Origin: JARRNO01 sp037384885
GTDB taxonomy: Bacteria; Acidobacteriota; UBA4820; DSQY01
Direction of reading: 5' to 3'
NCBI GenBank assembly: GCA_037384885.1
Contig: JARRNO010000112.1
Span: forward strand, 1 to 10,874
Length of the DNA: 10,874 bases
This document shows, in pieces, positions 6,124 to 10,874 of the stretch. The notes under the pieces were generated by a model that was given only the letters and a program-made list of their open reading frames with translations, was not told where the DNA came from and searched no databases. A program made the translations under genes and the position numbers. How positions within the stretch are numbered: position 1 is the stretch's first letter; every line of letters begins with the position of its first letter.

Positions 6124-6552
6124 ATGGACAGGCGTTCTTTCCTCAACGGCCTCTTATCCGTCAGCGGTCTGGCGCTCCTGGGCAGCATGGTCTACCCGGT
6201 CGTCCACTACTTGATTCCGCCCGAAAAATCCGGCAATTCCGTGGACAGCGGAACAGCCGCAAAAGTCGGCGACCTGAAACCGAACGAAGGAAAGATTTTC
6301 AAGTTCGGCGAGAAGCCAGGCATCCTTATCATGACCCCCCAGGGTGAGTACCGCGCCTTCACCGCCGTGTGCACCCACCTCGGCTGCACGGTTCGCTACC
6401 GCGCCGATGTGAAGGAAATCTGGTGTCCCTGTCACAACGGGTTCTACAACCTTCACGGAAAGAACATAGCGGGGCCTCCGCCCAAACCGCTGACCGCCTA
6501 TGCGGTGCACGTCGAGGGGAAGGACATTCTGGTCAGCAGGAGGCTGTCATGA
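6124..6552 (+). CDS. qcrA: Rieske [2Fe-2S] protein of a bc/b6f-type complex
   Basis: This is the iron-sulfur subunit that takes the first electron from quinol at the Qo site. The 142-residue protein has an N-terminal RRSF followed by a hydrophobic helix (about 8-31), a Tat-type signal anchor expected to stay in the membrane. The cluster motifs are CTHLGC at 83-88 and CPCHNG at 101-106: ligands C83, H85, C101 and H104, with C88 and C103 positioned for the stabilising disulfide. GPPPKPL (117-123) is the conserved Pro loop near the cluster. Start: ATG at 6124 with GGAGG 7 nt upstream. The stop overlaps the cytochrome b start by 4 bp (ATGA), so the two are coupled. It is the first gene of a three-gene operon. 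Confidence 0.95.
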   Translation: MDRRSFLNGLLSVSGLALLGSMVYPVVHYLIPPEKSGNSVDSGTAAKVGDLKPNEGKIFKFGEKPGILIMTPQGEYRAFTAVCTHLGCTVRYRADVKEIWCPCHNGFYNLHGKNIAGPPPKPLTAYAVHVEGKDILVSRRLS

Positions 6553-7604
6553 TCAGGAAAATTCTGGATTGGATCGAAGCCCGCATTTCCCTGGAGGGCC
6601 CGCGCCACCTCCTCGAAGAAAAGACAGTCCCCCGCCATCGATTTACCTTCTTTTATTTCTTTGGAGGCATGGCCCTGTTCTTCTTCATCGTCCAGGTTTG
6701 CTCGGGCGTGCTTCTGCTGCTCTATTACCAGCCGACTCCGGCCAACGCCTACAGCAGCGTCAAATACATCATGACGCAAGTGCCTTTTGGGTGGCTGATC
6801 CGCTCCGTGCACGTCTGGTCGGCGAATCTCATGATCCTTTGCATTTTCCTTCACTTTTTCACCGCCCTGCTGACCAAAGCCTACCGCAAGCCGCGGGAGA
6901 TGACCTGGATGTCCGGCTTCATTCTTATGCTGCTCTGCCTGGGCTTTGGATTCACGGGCTACCTCCTGCCCTGGAACAAGCTTTCGTATTTCGCCACCAA
7001 GGTCGGCACCACCATGGTCGATAGATTTCCTTTTGCGGGCCACTGGCTCCTGGAACTGACGCGAGGGGGGACCGAGGTCGGGTCTGCCACACTGAGCCGC
7101 TTTTTTGCGTTGCACGTGTTTGTGCTCCCCTTCCTCGTCATTCTGATACTCGCCTTTCACCTCTACCTGGTCCAGGCTCAGGGCATGAGCGTCCCAATCA
7201 ACGCACGCATCAAGGGAGAGATTAAATTCTTCCCGAATTTTCTGCTCCGCGACCTGTTCGCCTGGCTTGTCGCTTTGTGCGTCCTTGCGCTGGCCGCCAG
7301 TCTTTTTCCCTGGGACCTCGGGGTCAAGGCCAATCCCTTCGGCTCGGCTCCCCCCGGGATAAAGCCCGAGTGGTATTTCCTCGCCGTTTTCCAGGCCCTC
7401 AAATTCTTGCCGGCGCATATCGTCAGAATTGAAGGCGAAGTGGTTGGCATGGGGCTTTTCAGCCTTGCTGGAGCCGCGGCCTTCCTGCTTCCGTTCATTG
7501 ACCGGAAGGCATCCAGGGAGCAGCCCAGCCTTTGGGTGACGGTGGGAGGCACAGCCGCCCTGGTTTTCATGATCGCCATGACGATATATGGATATTTCGC
7601 CTAG
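6549..7604 (+). CDS. qcrB: Cytochrome b (b6-type core fused to subunit IV-like C-terminus)
   Basis: This is the membrane core of the quinol oxidoreductase, carrying two b haems. In 351 residues there are roughly seven to eight membrane helices. The haem ligand pairs are H88/H102 (13 residues between) and H189/H204 (14 between); the second spacing is the b6-type pattern. FGWLIRSVHVWSA at 80-92 is very close to plant and cyanobacterial b6. The PEWY motif of the Qo site is at 273-276, in the C-terminal part that is a separate subunit IV in b6f. The cysteine that binds the extra haem cn in b6 (in a YCLGG context) is replaced here: the matching segment is YFFGG, 36-40. Start: ATG at 6549, overlapping the Rieske stop; a longer frame upstream lies in the Rieske gene and is rejected. 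The stop is 9 bp before the multihaem cytochrome. Confidence 0.95.
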   Translation: MIRKILDWIEARISLEGPRHLLEEKTVPRHRFTFFYFFGGMALFFFIVQVCSGVLLLLYYQPTPANAYSSVKYIMTQVPFGWLIRSVHVWSANLMILCIFLHFFTALLTKAYRKPREMTWMSGFILMLLCLGFGFTGYLLPWNKLSYFATKVGTTMVDRFPFAGHWLLELTRGGTEVGSATLSRFFALHVFVLPFLVILILAFHLYLVQAQGMSVPINARIKGEIKFFPNFLLRDLFAWLVALCVLALAASLFPWDLGVKANPFGSAPPGIKPEWYFLAVFQALKFLPAHIVRIEGEVVGMGLFSLAGAAAFLLPFIDRKASREQPSLWVTVGGTAALVFMIAMTIYGYFA

Positions 7605-7613
7605 GGGGCAACG

Positions 7614-8864
7614 ATGAAAACTGCTCGTCTCGTTTTCGCTCTAACGCTTGCGGCTCTCTTCGCGCTGTCCCTCGCTGCCCGCGAATCCTCGTGCATTCAA
7701 TGCCATGGCTCCCTTCCGGGAAACTTCGGCGCTGTCGTCGCCCAGTGGAAGGCGAGCATCCACAACGAAGCGGGCGTCAGCTGCGTCGACTGCCACGGAG
7801 GCGACAACACAGCGGCGTCTCCAGCCGCCGCCATGGATCCCCGCAAGGGATTCAAGGGTGCGCCCTCGCCCCTTGATATTCCCAAGCTTTGCGGCGGCTG
7901 CCATGCCGATAAGACCTTCATGAAGAAGTTCAATCCCAGCATCAGGGTGGACCAGCTTGAGCTTTACTGGACGTCCAAGCACGGCCAACTGATCGAAAAG
8001 GGAGATGGACACGCCGCCACCTGCGTAAGCTGCCACGGAGCCCACAAGATCCTCAAACCCGGCAATCCGCTTTCTCCGGTGTATCCCACGCACGTGGCCG
8101 ACACATGTGGAAAATGCCACGCAGACAAGGCCCTCATGGATCGGTATCACCTCTCCAGCGACGTGGTCGCCCAATATCGCAAGAGCGTTCACGCGAAAGC
8201 CCTCTACGTCAAAGGCGACCTGTCGGCCCCCACGTGCAACGACTGCCACGGCAACCACGGCGCCATCCCACCGAACCTGAAATCCATCTCTTTCGTCTGC
8301 GGGACCTGCCACGTTATCAATCAGCAGCTATACGACGCCGGGCCCATGAAGGAGCCGTGGGAGGTGCTGAAATACGGACAGTGCATCGTCTGCCACGGAA
8401 AGCACAACATCCAGCACCCCTCGGACGCCTTGCTGGATCCCGCGGGAAACAAGTCCGCCTGCAAGCAATGTCACGACAAGGGTTCAAAGGGCTATCAGGT
8501 TATGGCCGGCATGTACCAAAACATCCATTCCCTTGATCAGGCCATTTCCCACGCCGAAACGGATGTGGACAAGGCATCGTCCAAGGGTATGCTGATGGAC
8601 GACGCGTCCTTGCTGCTTCAGGAAGCCCACAGCAGCCTCATGAAGTCCAGGGTCCACATCCACACCTTTAACGTATCAAAAGTCTCGGCCATCACCGGGA
8701 AAGGAATGAAGGACGCAAAGAAGGCAGACACCTTGGCTCAAAAGGCGTTTCGAGAACTCCAGTTCCGCCGGAAGGGACTTGCCGTCTTCTTCGGCTTGGC
8801 GGCCCTGGTGGCTCTTTTGCTCTGGTTGAAGCTGCGGCAAATGGAGAAACCGAAGGAACCCTGA
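7614..8864 (+). CDS. Nonahaem c-type cytochrome, C-terminally membrane anchored
   Basis: This is a periplasmic electron carrier that would accept electrons from the Rieske protein, in the place of cytochrome c1 or f. The 416 residues begin with a Sec signal peptide (1-22, cleavage likely after an AA pair). Nine CxxCH haem-binding motifs start at residues 27, 57, 93, 137, 165, 208, 229, 257 and 283. Three of them share the pattern CxxCHGxH (137, 208, 257), pointing to internal duplication. A haem-free, helix-prone segment rich in His (H305, H313, H339, H348, H350) runs from about 300 to 386, then a membrane helix at 388-406 and a short charged tail. Start: ATG at 7614 with AGGGGG 5 nt upstream, 9 bp after cytochrome b, so same operon. 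I do not recognise a named orthologue. Confidence 0.93.
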   Translation: MKTARLVFALTLAALFALSLAARESSCIQCHGSLPGNFGAVVAQWKASIHNEAGVSCVDCHGGDNTAASPAAAMDPRKGFKGAPSPLDIPKLCGGCHADKTFMKKFNPSIRVDQLELYWTSKHGQLIEKGDGHAATCVSCHGAHKILKPGNPLSPVYPTHVADTCGKCHADKALMDRYHLSSDVVAQYRKSVHAKALYVKGDLSAPTCNDCHGNHGAIPPNLKSISFVCGTCHVINQQLYDAGPMKEPWEVLKYGQCIVCHGKHNIQHPSDALLDPAGNKSACKQCHDKGSKGYQVMAGMYQNIHSLDQAISHAETDVDKASSKGMLMDDASLLLQEAHSSLMKSRVHIHTFNVSKVSAITGKGMKDAKKADTLAQKAFRELQFRRKGLAVFFGLAALVALLLWLKLRQMEKPKEP

Positions 8865-8885
8865 TCCGGATGCTTACCCGCCGCC

Positions 8886-8900
8886 GGCCGGTGTCCGGCC
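8886..8900. repeat. GC-rich hairpin after the multihaem cytochrome gene
   Basis: GGCCGG (8886-8891), TGT, CCGGCC (8895-8900) form a perfect 6 bp stem about 20 nt after the cytochrome stop. No T-run follows, so it is not by itself a typical intrinsic terminator. It may act as a 3' stabilising or pausing hairpin ahead of the stronger one downstream. Confidence 0.4.
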
Positions 8901-8934
8901 ACCGGAGAACGTGAGGATCCACCCTCTTGTCAAC

Positions 8935-8974
8935 AAAACGCCGGGCCCCGGAATGCTCCGGGACCCGGCGTTTT
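8935..8974. terminator. Strong bidirectional rho-independent terminator
   Basis: An 18 nt left arm (8935-8952, starting AAAACGCCGGG) pairs with an 18 nt right arm (8957-8974, ending CCCGGCGTTTT) around the loop ATGC. One position differs: it is a C/A mismatch in plus-strand RNA and a U/G wobble in minus-strand RNA. The stem is flanked by four A and four T, so it can end both the cytochrome operon on the plus strand and the convergent aconitase gene on the minus strand. Confidence 0.88.
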
Positions 8975-8978
8975 CATC

Positions 8979-8992
8979 CGTCTTGCAAGACG
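8979..8992. repeat. Perfect 14 bp palindrome next to the aconitase stop
   Basis: CGTCTTGCAAGACG is a perfect palindrome with no loop, lying directly after the aconitase stop codon and before the terminator. It could be a protein-binding site, or add a small helix at the transcript end. No function can be assigned. Confidence 0.45.
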
Positions 8993-10874
8993 TCAGGACG
9001 CCTGTTTCTTCATGTGGTTCAGCGTGCCCCCATCCTTCAAGATTTCAGCCTGCCGTTTCGACACGTCGATGCGCACATCGAAATCGAAGCCGCGCGTCGC
9101 GTCGTGAACCTTCAGCTTCCTGCCTGAGTCAAGCGCCGCATGAATTCCCTCGATGACCAGAACGTCGCCCTGCTCGATTCGATCATAGTCGGCGGGATCT
9201 TCGAAGAGCAGCGGAAGAATGCCGAAATTGACCAGGTTTGTCTTGTGAATTCGCTCGATGGCCTTGGCGAAGACTGCCTTTACACCCAGGTAGCTGGGGC
9301 AGATGGCCGCATGTTCCCGGCTGGATCCCTGTCCGTAGGAATCGCCCCCCACAACGTAGCCGCCGCCCGCCTCCAGGGCGCGTTTGGAAAAGGATTCGTC
9401 CACGGGCCGGAAAACGACTTCTGCGTATCTGGGAATGTTGGACCGGTACTTGAGATACTGGCCGGCGGGCATGATGTGGTCTGTGGTGATCTTGTCTCCC
9501 ACCTTGAGAAGAACCGTCTTCTCGATGCGGTCGGGCATGGGAGATACCTTCGGAGGATCGCCGATGTTTGGGCCGCGCTCCACCCTCACGCTGGAGCCAT
9601 CCGGAGGAGGAGCGATCACCATGGAATCGTCGACCATGAACTCCCGTGGCAGCTCAAAAACGGCCGGCTCCAGTCCGAGTGTAGAGGGATCGGTAAACTC
9701 GCCCGTGAGGGCGCAGGCGACGCAGGTTTCCGGGCTGGCCAGGTAGATTTTCGCATCGGCTGTACCGGAACGTCCCTTGAAATTCCGATTGTTGGAACGG
9801 ACGGACACTTCGCCCGAACCTGGAGCGTGGCCGGCACCAATGCAGAATCCGCAAGCCGTTTCGGCGACACGGGCCCCGGCTTTCAAGAATGTCGCCATCA
9901 GCCCCCTGGACGCCGCCTCCATTTCCACCTGCCGGGAGCCTGGCGCGATGATCAGCTCGACATCGGGATGCACCTTCCGCCCCTCGAGCATCTTCGCCAC
10001 GGCCACGAGGTCGCGCAGCGAGGAATTGGTGCACGATCCGATGCAGACCTGGTTGACCTTCTTCCCCTTCAGGGACTCGACCGTCGCTACGTTGTCGGGG
10101 CTGTGGGGCTGCGCAGTCATGGGCCTGAGTTCATCCAGATTGATCTCGATCGTCTCATCGTAGGACGCGTCTTGATCCGCCGCAAGTTCGGTATAGGCCC
10201 ACTCCCGGTTTTGCGCCTTCAGGAAGGAGAGCGTCTGCTCATCGCTGGGGAAGACCGAGGTGGTCACGCCCAGTTCGGCGCCCATGTTCGCGATGGTGGC
10301 CCTCTCCGGAACCGTGAGATAGGCGAGGGCGGGGCCGGCGTATTCCACGATCTTTCCAACGTTGCCCTTGGTGGTCATGATCTCAAGCAGCTTTAGGATG
10401 ATGTCCTTTGCCGAAACGAAGGGGCTGAATTTGCCTGTCAGGTTGACCTTAACTACCTTCGGACGGGGCATGAAGAAGGGGCCGCCCGCCATGGCCACGG
10501 CCACGTCCAGGCCACCCACGCCGATGGCGATCATGCCGATACCGCCGCCCGTGGGCGTGTGGCTGTCGGACCCTAGCAGCGTTTTGCCCGGTACGCCGAA
10601 CCGCTCCACGTGCACCTGGTGGCAGATTCCGTTGCCCGCTTTACTGTAATGAATGCCGTGGCGGGCGGCAACGGTCTGCAGGTAGCGGTGGTCGTCCGCG
10701 TTTTCAAATCCAACTTGCAGCGTATTATGGTCCACATAGGACACGGACAGTTCCGTCTTGACCCGGGGGATGCCCATGGTCTCGAACTGGAGATAAGCCA
10801 TGGTCCCCGTGGCGTCCTGGGTGAGGGTCTGGTCTACGCGGATGGCAATTTCGTCGCCGCTGTTGAGGTCTCCC
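8993..10874 (-). CDS. acnA: Aconitate hydratase (aconitase), 5' end beyond window
   Basis: Aconitase interconverts citrate and isocitrate in the TCA cycle with a [4Fe-4S] cluster, in the cytoplasm. About 626 residues are visible. The frame stays open and family-like to the window edge: upstream of the ATG at 10801 it reads IRVDQTLTQDATGTMAYLQ, a conserved aconitase stretch, so that ATG is internal. Motifs are GSDSHTPTGGG (residues 77-87 counted from 10801), CIGSCTNSS with the first cluster cysteine (coding near 10040), TACGFCIGAG with the other two (near 9850), and the swivel-domain GGDSYGQGSSREHAA. The full length would be about 650 residues, shorter than the E. coli AcnA type (about 890) and like the compact Aquifex-type aconitases. 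The symbol is generic. It converges on the cytochrome operon with a shared terminator between. Confidence 0.94.
   Translation of the reverse strand, partial: GDLNSGDEIAIRVDQTLTQDATGTMAYLQFETMGIPRVKTELSVSYVDHNTLQVGFENADDHRYLQTVAARHGIHYSKAGNGICHQVHVERFGVPGKTLLGSDSHTPTGGGIGMIAIGVGGLDVAVAMAGGPFFMPRPKVVKVNLTGKFSPFVSAKDIILKLLEIMTTKGNVGKIVEYAGPALAYLTVPERATIANMGAELGVTTSVFPSDEQTLSFLKAQNREWAYTELAADQDASYDETIEINLDELRPMTAQPHSPDNVATVESLKGKKVNQVCIGSCTNSSLRDLVAVAKMLEGRKVHPDVELIIAPGSRQVEMEAASRGLMATFLKAGARVAETACGFCIGAGHAPGSGEVSVRSNNRNFKGRSGTADAKIYLASPETCVACALTGEFTDPSTLGLEPAVFELPREFMVDDSMVIAPPPDGSSVRVERGPNIGDPPKVSPMPDRIEKTVLLKVGDKITTDHIMPAGQYLKYRSNIPRYAEVVFRPVDESFSKRALEAGGGYVVGGDSYGQGSSREHAAICPSYLGVKAVFAKAIERIHKTNLVNFGILPLLFEDPADYDRIEQGDVLVIEGIHAALDSGRKLKVHDATRGFDFDVRIDVSKRQAEILKDGGTLNHMKKQAS

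Noticed and set aside
6498..7418. 306-codon open frame on the minus strand
   Set aside because: It is antisense to cytochrome b, and its charged, low-complexity product is the usual mirror of membrane-helix codons.
7641..8312. 223-codon minus-strand open frame in the multihaem cytochrome region
   Set aside because: It is antisense to a gene with nine CxxCH motifs and a signal peptide; there is no independent support.
8881..8974. Possible CRISPR-like or REP-type repeat cluster
   Set aside because: The elements are single hairpins of different sequence, with no spaced direct repeats; terminator function explains the main one.
9140..10396. Long open frame of 418 codons on the plus strand
   Set aside because: It lies wholly antisense to the aconitase gene, which carries all the family motifs. 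High GC leaves antisense frames open, and the product resembles nothing I know.

Overview
The window looks like a piece of a draft or metagenomic contig from a Gram-negative, GC-rich bacterium that respires with multihaem cytochromes. The Gram-negative call rests on an MCE/Mla outer-membrane lipid-transport operon. The respiratory call rests on a quinol-oxidising Rieske/cytochrome b complex whose electron acceptor is a nine-haem c-type cytochrome. A Desulfobacterota (former Deltaproteobacteria) host, or a similarly multihaem-rich phylum, fits this gene set. That is an inference from gene content, not a placement.

Left part, minus strand (about 1-3907): one tightly packed gene string, read right to left, mlaE - mlaF - mlaD - NAD-dependent sugar epimerase - ugd. 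The genes overlap or nearly abut (4 bp between mlaD and the epimerase, 10 bp between the epimerase and ugd), so they are probably co-transcribed and translationally coupled. MlaE/MlaF form an inner-membrane ABC-type lipid transporter and MlaD is its MCE ring/tube subunit. Ugd makes UDP-glucuronate and the epimerase probably converts it to UDP-galacturonate, so the string has a cell-envelope theme. Two assembly problems lie here. The first 92 bases are an exact inverted copy of 499-590 and cut off ugd, and a run of 36 N interrupts the start of mlaE.

Centre (3989-5942): a soluble PAS-containing histidine-kinase-like protein on the plus strand runs tail-to-tail, with an 11 bp overlap, into scpA (chromosome-segregation kleisin) on the minus strand. 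The kinase keeps its phospho-acceptor histidine box but has a degenerate ATP-binding domain. scpA has no scpB directly downstream.

Right centre (6124-8864, plus strand): a three-gene respiratory operon of a Rieske iron-sulfur protein, a b6-type cytochrome b fused to the subunit IV-like part, and a nonahaem cytochrome c with a signal peptide and a C-terminal membrane anchor. Together they would form a quinol oxidoreductase in which the multihaem protein takes the place of cytochrome c1 or f. This is the most biologically interesting unit in the window.

Right end (8865-10874): a strong bidirectional terminator hairpin separates the cytochrome operon from a convergent aconitase gene on the minus strand, whose 5' end lies beyond the window. 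I see no tRNA, rRNA, CRISPR array, insertion sequence or phage gene. Apart from the cytochrome complex and a few structural oddities, the genes belong to known families.
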